From the NCBI GenBank assembly GCA_946800325.1, contig OX326957.1, positions 64,113,570 through 64,177,569 on the forward strand: a stretch of DNA of 64,000 bases. The letters run 5' to 3'. Position numbers and translations under genes: made by a program. Source of the stretch: Luzula sylvatica. Lineage: Eukaryota > Streptophyta > Magnoliopsida > Poales > Juncaceae. The notes below the pieces were generated by a model that was not told the origin of the DNA, made no database searches, and worked only from the letters and a program-made list of their open reading frames with translations. Within the stretch, counting starts at the first letter, position 1, and every line of letters starts with the position of its first letter. Below, one piece after another: positions 34,604 to 45,640 of the stretch.

Positions 34604-36796
34604 GTTAGAATTAACCAAGAAAATCAAGTAACATTGCAAAGGCATAATGATAAACAAATCCACTTTGAAGTTGACTTATTCGCTCGGCCAATCGTCGGAA
34701 AATCTAATCATTTTCAGCCAATATAAATAATTCAATTCTCCATAATAATACACACACATATATATATCACATATATATTATATGTATTCATTTATTTTGA
34801 ATTATCATATACATATTTTTGATCTTTCCAATATGTATATCGTATACGCATATTATTTAGAGAATATCGATTCGTCCAACAAGACTAACACATTGGTGTG
34901 ACCTAGTAGGTTCGATTAATTGGTAACGAACCAAACTTAGTTCGTAAATCATTACCCAAATTAAAACGAATGATCCGTGATCATTTTCCTAGCAAGATAG
35001 TTATGTGACTTGATCCTTTTGTTCTACAATACTTGCTAATCACAAGACAGGGCTATCATATCAACCTTGATTTGATTAGCGTACTTTTCTCGATCGAGAA
35101 TTGAATTGACAAAAGACAAAATGATATTATCAAAAAATAGCATTGCCATGCATTTCCTCAGTTTCAATTCAACGGATGGACAAAGATATCTAAAGAGGCG
35201 AAGAAATCCACTTTTGGTTGCTCACATTCCTCGTCGTGTTTCGCTTCATACCCTACACCATCCTATCAGTCATTGATCAAGACGACATATAAATGTATCA
35301 AAGCATGAAGTTCCACACATAGTAATCCATGACAACCTCAGGTCGTAGGACTAATCAAACTATATGTCATGGGAAGCGTTGATGACAATAACCATGCATC
35401 AGCCAATGTGGTAGTCATTCCATTATGTAATCTCTATTACATATATATGCTCCAAACTTGATAACCAGTATTCATGGTTCGCAAAATGTAACCATCAATT
35501 TGCAAACACACTAGTGTGAGTACATAGTTTTCCTAGTTAAGTTTCACTATCAAAGTCTCTACAAATGTCTTATGTACTACTAGGAATTACTTTTAGAATT
35601 ACATTTTCTTTGATTCATAGTTTCACAATCATAGTCACGTACTTTGATGATATGATCGATATTGTCATTCAAGGTTTATTCTTTTAAGATTAAAATCAAA
35701 ACCAAATACACTTAACAATATTAATAATAAGAAATTTTTATTAAATAAATAATGTTGCATTACATAATCATTCGTAACTATTACATTGGCCTAGGACACT
35801 ACACCTTCAGAACATAATTAATGTTTTGTTTACAAGGTATGTGTTTCATTCAAAACGTAACTAATTGTACCACCTTCAAAACTGGATCGGACCTTCCACT
35901 ACACCTTCAAAACGTAATTAGTCTTTGTCGACTTTCATAATAAACAATATTAGTGTTTTGTTGAAGTTGTTTGGATTTAGTTTGTTCTGGTTAGTGTTTG
36001 TTTTGTTTGATGCTAGTTGTTGTATTTCATTTCATGTTGAAGTCGGTTATGTATTGGTCTTATGTTCAAGTATTGTATCATGATTTTTTTCATATTTCTT
36101 GTGTTGTAATCAAAAATCAATTTAAAACCATGACAGAAATTCCAAGATGTACCAAGATACACTAAATAGAAAAAATCAAAAATACCCCCTAAATAATATC
36201 ATGCCAGAAATTCCATGATATCTACAATCGACATCAAATATTACATCACCAAGACAACCGAACATTAAAAGGTCTTTTTCTTTTATGCCATTGGAACGTA
36301 CAATTTTTTCGCATCATGTTAGCACAAAATCCTCACCAATATGCACGCCTTAGAGTTTCCATTGTACATCGCAATGATCTTTGAGTTTAGATACACAGAC
36401 TCCAAAAGTCCAATTATTGGGAAAGATTTCCATAATTAAGGACTGTTCAAATAAAATGAAGAAAAAACAAATATTATAAATTATACTACTTAAATTACTC
36501 CAAAAATAAACTTACCACAAGTTCCATGAGGTCATGATTCATTTCTATGGAAAATATATCAAGGTCAAAGTCTATACTCGCACGGCAAGAAAAATCCATT
36601 TCATCCATTACACTACACGATTGTTTTGGGAGGAGCAAACGATATATTTTACATTGTTGTACTAATAAAATACACCGGATCACTATATATATACACTGTT
36701 CAGCGAAAATCTTGGAGGGACAATCGCCCCTCTTGCCCCTACTAAGATTCGTCCCTGTACTCGTGTCATACACCGTGAATCAGTGTTCCCTACACC
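34604..36796. other. Repeat-derived intergenic DNA, no gene
   Basis: 34860-35720 contains noncoding sequence of the style seen in copia 3' untranslated regions (compare element A 5640-6480) and may be an eroded minus-oriented fragment, but this is weak. 35790-35940 has three short 'accttcaaaacgtaat'-like repeats. 36690-36770 carries 'ggacaatcgcccctcttgcc', a transposon-like remnant. Frames here are short and unsupported. Confidence 0.35.
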
Positions 36797-37282
36797 CGAT
36801 GTTACATAAATCGATAGGCGCTAGTCGGGCGGACGGACACCGTCTAGCGCCTAGAGGGATTAATCGGGGATTAATCGGAGATTAATCGATTCTAGGCGGA
36901 TTTGTAATTTTACATAGTTTTTGTCATATTTTTTAATTTCTATATATTATAATTTGTGCTACAAATTTTTATACTAAAAATAATGTACATGAATTTTATT
37001 TTAGACAACATCCAAACAAATCATAACATGAAATCTACAACATAACATTAACACAAATTCAAATAAACCACAAAATAAAGTTACTGACATATCAACACAT
37101 TCTAACTGGTATCATAATATTTTCCATCCTCCTAGAACGGGTTGTGGGCCTAAAAAAATGCACAAACAGAAAGAAACTAAACATTAAAAAAAAGTGGGTT
37201 GTAGGCCTAAAAAAAATAGAAGTGAAAAAAAAACATAAATTTAAGTGGGCTGGGCCTAGACGGAATTATTCGGTATTTAGGC

Positions 37283-38102
37283 CATGGTTCTGAATATCGG
37301 GCTCGGTCGGTTTTGGCGACTCGGGACTCGGTCGACTCGGACCAAACTCCGACGAGTCAAAAAATAAATCGGACGGTTAGTACAAAAATCGGAAAAAAAT
37401 TAAAAAATAAATCAATAAAATTTAAAAATATATAAACATTCATAAACATGATACACACTAATTCAACTCATAAAACCCAAATTACTACGTTAAAAAAAAT
37501 ACATTACATAACCAATATTACATAACAAAATTACTACATTAAAAACTTCTACTGCCAAAAATTGTGACGAGCGAATTACCTTGTGAAATATTCTTCCTTG
37601 ATAGCAAATAAAACTTGATCTAAAGATTGATAGATCTCATTTAAAACAAAATTTATCTCCTCCTTGAAATGGTATGCCACTCCAATTTGTACCGGTGTAT
37701 CGCCGAGCTCCAACTTCTCTCTTGGCCCTTCTTCCTTGTGTATTTTCTTCTTGATTTCACCGATCAAGCTTGACAGTCTCACTTTGTTCTCCTTGTATAC
37801 AAAATTGACCCCATTTTTTCACCGATGAAGCTTGACAGTCTCTTGGCCCATTGTTCTCCTTGTATTACAAAAGAGTGCAACTCTTTGTAATTTTTTTCGA
37901 AGTTAAAAAAATGAGAGTAAGAAATGGGAACATACAGCATAATATTCATAATATTCATAAGATTCATATAGTGTATTCTTAAAAAAAAAAAAAAATCGGT
38001 GACTCAGATCCGGTTTTATCGGGCAAAATCGGCTCGGTGGCGACCGAGTCCGAGATACTCGGCCGAGTTTTTTTTTTATCTCGGCCGATATTACGAACCA
38101 TG
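37283..38102. mobile_element. Gene-fragment-carrying hAT element nested in another hAT element
   Basis: 820 bp with inverted ends CATGGTTCTGAATATCGG and CATGGTTCGTAATATCGG, and a perfect 8-bp target duplication ATTTAGGC (37275-37282 and 38103-38110). Subterminal 'ctcggtcgg'/'actcggccgag' repeats occur at both ends. The middle carries a terpene-synthase fragment on the minus strand. This is the pattern of a Pack-type hAT element. Confidence 0.82.
37576..37782 (-). pseudogene. Captured terpene-synthase N-terminal fragment
   Basis: A 68-residue frame reads REKLELGDTPVQIGVAYHFK then EEINFVLNEIY, which matches the plant terpene-synthase N-terminal segment 'E.LELID.IQRLGV.YHFE.EI...L..IY'. Substitutions such as GDTPVQIG for IDTIQRLG are consistent with decay. 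The frame runs into a gtaatt donor-like site near 37568, as expected for an intron-bearing source gene. A partial duplicate of its start (EQWAKRLSSFIGE) lies just upstream in the minus sense (37800-37860). The catalytic DDxxD region is absent, so no enzyme is made. Confidence 0.65.
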
Positions 38103-38462
38103 ATTTAGGCAGGCTTAGACGAAATTCAGCCTAGACAGAAACTAATCGGGCAGACCTGGACGTTTGGACAGCGCCTAACGCCTAGGCGGCCGCCTAGAGC
38201 GATTTTTACAACCATGCCTACATCATGTCTTAGCACTCATTGTGTCGAGCTTCTTCATAAAACGGATTACTTGCCTATATCAAAAATGATGTTGTATATA
38301 TTTAAAAATATGTATTGATATTCAAGTACCGAAAACTTGAATTATTGTGGTTGCTGGAAATTTCAGATCAATATATCAATAAGGTTGCCAATATTGCTGG
38401 GCCATATATTAGTCACGAGTAAAACTGTTGTCGGAATACAAAAAAATATTAGTGCATTGTAA

Positions 38463-39338
38463 ATTACATGCATACCGAGGCGAGCAAACGGCGCGGCGAA
38501 TGGCGCGGCGACCGAGGCCACAGCGGCGACGGAGACAAACCGAGGCGAGCGGCGACGAACGGCGCGACGGAGGCAAGGACTGGCAGGGAGGAAAGGGCTG
38601 GCAGGGACTGGCAACCGAGGCCACCGAGGCGAAAGGCGCGACTGGCGACTTCCGTATCGAAACCCTAAACGTATTCTGGACACCCAGACTCGAGGAAAGG
38701 GAGGAAATGGACTGGCGACGGGCGACTGGCAAGGACTGGCAGGGACTGGCGAAGACTGGAAAGGGAGGAAAGGGCAACAGCGACTGGCGACTGGCGCCAG
38801 CAGGAAAGGGCTGGAAAGGGGCGATTTCGTGGCGATTTCGTGGCGATTTCGGGGTGGAGGCAAACCTTGACGGAGATCCGAGGCTGAGATCCGACATCCG
38901 ACGGCGACAACGACAGCGACGGCGAGGGCGAGGCGGAGATCCGACAGCGACAGCGAGGCGGAGATCCGACAGCGACAGCGACAGCGGCAGCCAGGCGGAG
39001 ATCAGAGGGCAACAGCGACAGCGGCAGCCAGGCGGAGATCAGAGGGCAACAGCGGCGGGCGAGTCGGGGTGAGTCTGGGGGCAGTGAAAGGAAAAAGCGG
39101 GAAAGGAAAAAATACGAGATTTGAGCTCGCGTGGAGACGAACCGTTCGTCCAAGGATGGCCGAAAACATCATTTCTCGGCTTGTATCTTACTTTTGCAAT
39201 TGTAATTTACTTTTGCGTTAAACTACTTTTTTACATTTATCATGTAAAATCGCATCAATGTATTAAACTTTGCTTTAATATATTAAAAGAGGCTTCGCCT
39301 CTTTAGTTTTTCAAAAAAAAAAAAAAAAAAAAAAAAAG
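38463..39338 (+). mobile_element. Poly(A)-tailed GC-rich insertion
   Basis: Absent from the paralogous segment, where 'gcactataaacaaatcaacc' is continuous (44431-44450). It is GC-rich with irregular 'gcgacagcgac'/'ggcagggactggc' repeats, which keep several frames open on both strands. It ends in stem-loop aaagaggcttcgcctcttt (39286-39304) and a 26-base A run (39313-39338). A poly(A) tail suggests target-primed retroposition. No clear target duplication or coding domain was found. Confidence 0.55.
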
Positions 39339-39414
39339 ATCAACCAAAAAACTTGCATATGTTTTGTTTAGTTTAGATTGGACCAAGAAAGTTTGGTATA
39401 ATTTAGTTTAGATT

Positions 39415-39540
39415 GATAATGAACTCATAACCCAGTTGGTTAGGTGTGAGACATAAAATATCATATGTTGTGAAACATTGTGGGTTCAAATTTCATTGAC
39501 ACCAATGGATGGAGGACTACCGAACCTTCTCCATGTCATC
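39415..39540 (+). mobile_element. SINE-like insertion
   Basis: 126 bp between 14-bp direct repeats atttagtttagatt (39401-39414 and 39541-39554), absent from the paralogous segment. It contains pol III-like boxes: A-box-like aacccagttggttaggtg and B-box-like gggttcaaatttc. A second member of the family is at 48625-48793, sharing 'ttcatattgacaccaa'-like sequence. It has no poly(A), so it may be 3'-truncated or end differently. Confidence 0.6.
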
Positions 39541-40240
39541 ATTTAGTTTAGATTAGTTTAGTTTAATTTTGATTGAAGTAAAGGAAGTTTGAGCAAGTTC
39601 AAGTCTCATTCGGATATTTTTTTTGTAAAAACAGAATGTTTTAATTATGATAGAGAATAGTCATAATTATAATTAGTATTTTCATTATAAGTAAGTTTAT
39701 TATCATAACTAATCGAGCTTAGAAATATTCAGTGTTATCTACAAAATTTATGTAAGTATGATCTGGTAATTATTTATATGAAAGTTTCACAGTTGATTGG
39801 CAGATTTTGAATACCTGAAAATGCCGAGGCGCGACGTAAAGAAACAGAAAACTCTATCTTGTAAAAAAAAAACACTAAGCAATTTATCAAGTTGAAATGA
39901 TTGGTTTAGTGACTCCTTAGGACATGAATTACGAGTTATATTTTTGTGATTCCAATTCTTTGTTGTGAGAAATATATCAAAGGTCACTTGTCAGTAAATG
40001 ATTAAAATACAAATTAGTGTCATTTCTCAGTGTTAAGGTTTGATTCTGGTACTTGGTATTCGATAAATGATTAATTTTAGGCTAATGACTAGTCGAGTAT
40101 ATCTGTCAAGAGTTTATCATAATAAAAGAAAGAAAAAAACAGACAATATAAATCAAACACTCAAAATATACACAAATAACTACAAGTCATAAATAGAAGA
40201 AAATTGATAGAAAATAAAATAAAAAAACCAACTAACTATT

Positions 40241-41020
40241 GATAAGTCCAAGCACGAATTAATAATTATCAAGTTTAATTAGTTCAAATAATTTTAGGAA
40301 AAATTTTATTTTAAGAAAAGTAATTTAGAAAATAATTTTAGGATAAATTTTATTATAAGAAAAATAATTTAGGAAATAATTTTAGGACAAGTTTTTTAGT
40401 ACCTTGTTTTCAAGTTCATTGAGCATATAAATATTTCTTAGATGTTTAGCAATTCATCAATTCAGAAAATATACAAAAAAAACTTGTAAGAATCTCCCCT
40501 CCCATTAAATTTTGGATACAAAGAATATGGCGAGGCCACATCATCAGTTACTGTTCACCCAGCACTGTTCAACCTTGTGCTGTTCATCCGGCTTACTGTT
40601 CATCGTTTTTTATTTTTTTTTTTTTTTTTTGGAATTTTATTTTATTCGACATATGTCTTGTGTTCTAAATAAAATATTTGAATTTTTCATCGTATTAATA
40701 AATATAATTGACATATGTCTTGTGTTCTAAATAAAATATTTGAATGTTTCATCGTATTAATAAATATCATTTGTATACTACAATTTTACTGTTAATAAAA
40801 TACTATTCACACAAATACTTTTTGTTAGCCTGAGCTGGTATTATTTTTTTTTTTATGCTTATTATAACATTTATGAAGATTATTTTTGTTTTTAAATTAA
40901 CATTTATGCTTATTTTTTTAGGAAGAAAAAAGTTTGCATTTATTGCATATAGGGATGTCAACGGGGCGGGTCGGGGTCGGGTAAGCCTTCCCCATATCCG
41001 AACCCGAAATTTCGGGTACT
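40241..41020. other. Insert in proximal duplicate, left part
   Basis: Not present in the distal copy. Repetitive 'ataattttaggaaaaatttta' units at 40290-40400, then a TATA-like catataaatatt. A 63-bp tandem duplication (40646-40708 and 40709-40771, 'gacatatgtcttgtgttcta') is present. No gene seen. The hAT element at 40950 overlaps its end. Confidence 0.45.
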
Positions 41021-41739
41021 ACCCGAACCCGAACTCAAAATACCCGCGGGTAAAAATCTGTACCCGAACCCGCGGGTAAATTTCTACCCGCGGGTATTAC
41101 CCGTTACCCGAAAATTTATCTTTCTTTTTTATTTCTGCGACCTTTCTCTCTCTCTTTCCGCGACGCGACCCCTCTCTCTCTTTCCGCGACCTCTCTCTCT
41201 CTCTCTTTCAGCGATTGGGGTGGCGATTGGGGTGGCGATTGGGCTTGGAGTTGGCGACTCTCGACCGCGACGCGACCCTGGCGACGTGGCGACCTGGTTT
41301 GCCTCTAGCGACGCTGGCAACGTGGCGACGTGGTGACGTGGCGACACTGGAGGAGAAAGAGCGAGAAGTAGATGACTCAGACGACTCAGGCGACGTGGCG
41401 ACCTGGTTTGCCTCACGGCTCATTGAAGGTGGAGAAGGAGACGACTCAGACGTGTAGGGTTTCTGGCGGCTGTAGATGTGTAGGGTTTTATTTTATTTTA
41501 GGGTTTGAAGGGTAAATTTGCAAGGGTAAACACTTCGGGTATGTTCGGGTAATTTTCGGGTACGGGTTCGGGTTACCCGCGGGGCGGGTAGTACTCCGCC
41601 CGAACCCGACCCGAACCCGGACCGGGTATTTTGTTTTCGGGTAATACCCGACCCGCGGGTATTTTTTTCGGGTAATACCCGTCCCGTTTGGGTTTTATCC
41701 GTTCGGGTTCGGGTTTTACCCGACCCATTGACATCCCTA
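40950..41739. mobile_element. Non-autonomous hAT element (TAGGGATGTCAAC family)
   Basis: 790 bp. Starts TAGGGATGTCAACGGGGCGG and ends acccattgacatcccta, with a perfect 8-bp target duplication ATTGCATA at 40942-40949 and 41740-41747. Subterminal arrays of 'cgggtattacccg' and 'acccgaacccg' occur at both ends. The middle has (CT)n and 'gtggcgacgtggcgac' low-complexity sequence and no transposase. Same family as 29787 and 43566. Confidence 0.9.
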
Positions 41740-41879
41740 ATTGCATAATACTTGTGAGACTATTTAATATCAGCCTTTTTTTTTTAATTAACATTTATGA
41801 AGATTAATTTTGTTTTGCACTTGTAACGTTTTAGATAAAATTATTATTTTATGATCATAAAAAATTTTGAAAAATCGCA

Positions 41880-42021
41880 GCGAAACGCAAGAAATATTTC
41901 TATTTTCTTATCAAATAATATATCCCGCAGCGAAATAATATATAAAATTATTACTTTTGCTTATTATATTATTTCTTATCAAATAATATATCGCGCAGCG
42001 AAGCGCGGGCTATTTTCCTAG
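41880..42021 (+). mobile_element. Helitron-like 3' terminus
   Basis: cgcgcagcgaagcgcg (hairpin, stem cgcgc/gcgcg) followed by ggctattttcCTAG and host T at 42022. An earlier partial repeat of the hairpin, 'tatcccgcagcgaaat', lies at about 41925. The 5' end was not located; the body would contain the hAT element at 40950. Confidence 0.55.
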
Positions 42022-42144
42022 TTTATTATAATATTAGAGAATTTTGATTATTTGAGTGCTATTAGAAATTCTATTTGAATTGTTATTTGAATCTAGGAAA
42101 ATGTTGTACCTCCCCCTTGTACTCCCCCCCCCCCAAACTCTTGA

Positions 42145-42303
42145 TGTGGTCATCATAAGGATTAACACCATCAAAATTTAACATCTTAATTATGATTTAA
42201 CATCTTAAGTTATGGTTTAACATTGATGTTAAACCATAACTTAAGATGTTAAATCATAATTAAGATGTTAAATTTGATGGTGTTAATTCTTATGATGACC
42301 ACA
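42145..42303. repeat. Foldback element, near-perfect ~79-bp inverted arms
   Basis: The sequence reads into its own reverse complement around a centre at 42224 (tttaacattgatgttaaa). Outer ends are tgtggtcatcata and tatgatgaccaca, with one mismatch and one one-base gap seen in the arms. It lies immediately beside the acidic exon of the duplicated gene and is absent from the distal copy. Probably a foldback MITE. Confidence 0.85.
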
Positions 42304-42605
42304 CTAACAACAAAGAGAATAGAAAATGCAAAGAAAGCCGTATCCTCCTCCTCCTCCTCCCCCTCCAAGAACTCCTGCACCTCCTCCTCTAAGAACTCGT
42401 CCACCTCAAAAAACTCCTCCTCCACCACCTCAAAAGAGTCATCCTCCTCTAAGAACTCGTCCACCCGCCTCCACCTCTTCCTAAAAGCTTCTCCTCTTCC
42501 TCCTCCTCTAAGAACTCGTTCACCACCTCCTCCTCCTCCACCTCAAAAAAGTCCTCCTCCTCCTCCTCCTCCTCCTCCTCTGAGAACTCGCCCACCACCT
42601 CGACC
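42304..42605 (-). pseudogene. Decayed proximal copy of the acidic last exon
   Basis: On the minus strand an acidic Glu/Asp-rich frame (FEVVEEEFFEVDEFLEEEVQ, EEEEEDTAFFAFS) matches the last exon at 45029-45202. Triplet cct/gag expansion has lengthened it. Its stop region was replaced by the foldback element, so the frame runs on into it. A diverged trace of the preceding exon is at about 43200-43260. The open Ser/Pro-rich frame on the plus strand is its antisense shadow. Confidence 0.55.
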
Positions 42606-43565
42606 TCCTGCGCATTTAATTAAAAATCATGAAATTTAATGTTTGTTCTTTCCGGTCAAAAACAGTTATGCCGTAGATTCTTTTTTTGTAACATGAGGAC
42701 CAGAGTTTGAAAAATTAGTGTGCATATATTTAGTTTGAACAAACAAGATTGGAATCTCAAAACTCAAATACAGTCCTTTTCAAATGCGAAATTTATTTTA
42801 CCCATACTATTCAGATGTGCAAATTAAATAAATAAATTAACCAATTTCGAATATATCAAAAATTGTGAATCTATTTGTAAGTATAAGATTCACAATTTGA
42901 ACAAAGAACACAATAAAATGTGATAATAACAATCGTAAGAAAATTTGTCCGAAATCACTTTTTTTTTTTTTTTTGAAACATTGATTGTTCCGAATGGTAT
43001 TTTGTAGAGGCAATTTAAATAATTCAACTGTGGAAGGGTAATCTAAATCTTTGCAAGGAAAAAATACAAACTATTTCAAATTATTTTTTAAGCAAAACGA
43101 AAAGAAATAAAAATCGAACTTTGAAAATCAAGTCTCGAAAAGACACCAAATCGAAAAATGTGGAAGAACTGAATCCTAAAATAAAGCAGCTGGTCAAGAA
43201 AAGAATTACTTGGCCGGTCTATTGATCGCCCGATTGCTCAAACGATTCATGGATCGACATATCGAGATGTACCTCGTATATGATTTCTCTAATATCTAAA
43301 ATTTATTTTCATGAATGCATGTCAGAATTTGAAAACATTTTGTATCTTAGCAAAGGAACTCACTATTCCTTAACCAACATAATTTTTGTTTTATAATATA
43401 CATCTCATGAATAACTCGTTCATTACCTAATACCTAATAGTCTAATTATGTGAAGACTTCACTCGTGTTGTATGATTCACTTTTATCGTATGATTACAAA
43501 TCACAGGCTTGCAATGCTCAACTCTTCTATTTCAATTTAACATAAGAGCACCAAGCGGCAACATG
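42606..43565. other. Remainder of proximal duplicate and flank
   Basis: AT-rich sequence with T(14) at 42960-42974. 43180-43260 resembles exon 2 of the distal gene but is heavily diverged. No intact gene. Confidence 0.45.
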
Positions 43566-44013
43566 TAGGAATGTCATTGGGGTGGATATAAAATATGTAC
43601 TCTTGGGTACCCGATCCGACGGGACGGGTGATATCCGAAAAATTTTACCCGCACGATTACGGGTACGGGGTAGTGGTACCCGTCCCGCGGATACCCGTTA
43701 TCCGTATCCGTTTTACCCGAATTATAATACATCAATTTATCCTCGTTTGTTTAGCAATTTACTGATATCCGTACCAGATTTTCAAATTTTCGATTTTTTT
43801 AGGTTTGAATCATCTCCAAATTCGATAATTTTACTAAATTATGAATTTTTACTGAAACGGGTATACGAACGTGTACGGATTTTACTCGCGGCTTCGGGTA
43901 CGGGAGAAAAAAATTACCCGTGAATATTCCGGGAATCCGGGCACGGGTACGGATAATACCCAAAAATATGGGGGAGGCTTATCCATATCCGATTCGCCCC
44001 GTTGACATTTCTA
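43566..44013. mobile_element. Older, short hAT element of the same family
   Basis: 448 bp starting TAGGAATGTCATTGGGGTGG and ending cgccccgttgacatttcta. Degraded 8-bp flanks gcaacatg and accgcatg agree at five of eight bases. 'cgggtaccc/acccgtatccg' subterminal repeats as in 40950. No coding region. Confidence 0.75.
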
Positions 44014-44349
44014 ACCGCATGTAGGGGTCTAATTAATGGGTCCGGTTCAAGCGCAAAGGACTCGAGACAAGAACATGTCCAAAACCCTTCATATTTACCA
44101 TATTTTTATATGATTTTAACTGATCTTTTATCATATTTCTAAAACACAAGACATAAATACATGGATTATCTATTTTTCATAAAACAATTGTACAGTTTAA
44201 TAAATTATTATTAATATAAATATTTTTTGTATTTTTAAAATAATATAAGAATTTAGGTGTAAATTTGTATTGTATTTGTAATAATTATTAATCAACGGAT
44301 AAAATCGTATGGATGTGAAAATACTGTGGACAAGTTCACCCTCTTCGTT

Positions 44350-45640
44350 CCAATCAATATATCACAACAAGGTTGCCAATTTTGCTGGCCCATTTATTAG
44401 TCACGAGTTAAAATGTGTACAATACTGATGCACTATAAACAAATCAACCAAAAACTTGCATAAGCTTTGTTTAGTTTAGATTAGTTTAGTTTAATTTTGA
44501 TTGAAGTAAATGAAATTTGAACAAGTCCAAGTCTCGTTTGTAAAAACAAAATATTTTAATTATGGTAGAGAATAAAATCATAATCAGAGTTAGGAATTTC
44601 ATTATAAGTAAGTTTATTATCATAACTAATCGTACTTAGAAGTATTCAATCTTCAATCCTATCTACAAAACTCATGTAAGTATGATTTTGTAACTATTTA
44701 TATGAAAGTCTCAGTAATTACGAGTTATTTTTTTGTTACTCCAATTCTTAGTTGTGAGAATTATATAAAAGGTCACTTGGCAGTAAATGATCAAAATACA
44801 AATTAGTGCCATTTCTCAGTGTTTAAGTTTGATTCTGGTACTTGGTATTGGATGAATGATTAATTTTAGGCGAGTGATTAGTCTAAGTATATCTGTCAAT
44901 AGTTTATCATAATAAAAGAAAGAAAAAAAACATAGAATATATATATAAAATCAAACAATCAAAATGTACACAAATAACTACAAGTCACAAATCGAAGAAA
45001 AATGATAGAATAGAAAATAAAATAAAAACTAACAAGTAACAACAAAGAAAATAGAAATCACAAAGAAAGCCGTATCCTCCTCCTCATCCTCCTCTAAGAA
45101 CTCGTCCACTTCCGCCTCCTCCTCCTCCACCTCAAAAAAGTCCTCCTCCTCCTCCTCTGAGAAAACCTCCCTCGCCTCTAGATAGATCTCCTCCTCGTCC
45201 TCCTGCGAATTTAATAAAAAATCATGAAATTTAATATAAAAACAGTTATGCAGTAGAGTTTGAAAATTATATTTTTATTAGTATTCATACGGTTAGTTGG
45301 AACTCAAATCCAAAACTTAATTTACCCATACTTTCAGAAGTCCAAATTAAATAAATAAATAGCTGATTTCACATATATCAAATATTGTGAATCTATTTGT
45401 AGTAAGTATTAGTTTTACCATTTGTTCACGAGGGTATTTTCGCAGGGGCAATTTAAAAAATTTGACTTTGGAAGGGTAATGAAAAATTTTACAAGGAAAA
45501 GAAATACAAACTCTTTCGAATTATTTCTTATGCTCAACAAAAAGAATAAAAAAACAAACGATCAAAATTCAAGAACAGGAGTCTAAAATAAAGTAGCTGG
45601 TAAAAAAAGAATTACCATAACTGGCGGGTCGAGTAATCCC
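44350..45640. repeat. Distal copy of the tandem segmental duplication
   Basis: Matches the proximal copy (38361-43260) in separate colinear blocks and lacks three insertions found there. It contains the last two exons of the acidic gene on the minus strand. 44014-44349 between the copies is AT-rich with nothing recognised. Confidence 0.75.

Larger units (their letters stand above)
36797..38216. mobile_element. Non-autonomous hAT-like element with GGCGCTAG subterminal repeats
   Basis: Ends cgatgttacataaatcg and, reverse complement of right end, catggttgtaaaaatcg. Both are followed inward by GC-rich motifs (ataggcgctagtcgggcgg left; cctaggcggccgcctagagc right). Flanking 8-bp sequences cctacacc (36789-36796) and cctacatc (38217-38224) differ at one base, as expected for an old hAT target duplication. 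It contains the nested element at 37283-38102. Confidence 0.7.
38361..43260. repeat. Proximal copy of a tandem segmental duplication (insertion-rich)
   Basis: Blocks of this region match 44350-45640 in the same order: 38361-38462 with 44350-44430, 39340-40240 with 44440-45040, 42304-42605 with 45050-45205, and 43170-43260 with 45575-45660. The other copy lacks the insertions at ~38463-39338, 39415-39540 and ~40240-42303. The comparison therefore gives near-empty sites for these three insertions. Confidence 0.75.

Noticed and set aside
36495..36773. 92-codon minus-strand frame
   Set aside because: Contains transposon-like remnant sequence and no recognisable domain; no splice context supports a gene.
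38428..39153. Long open frames on both strands, 160-210 codons
   Set aside because: They arise from GC-rich gcgac/ggcag low-complexity sequence open on several frames at once; proteins are Arg/Gly or Ser/Pro simple sequence with no domain.
42265..42639. Ser/Pro-rich protein on the plus strand
   Set aside because: Antisense shadow of the acidic exon and its triplet repeats; the minus-strand reading matches the spliced distal copy.
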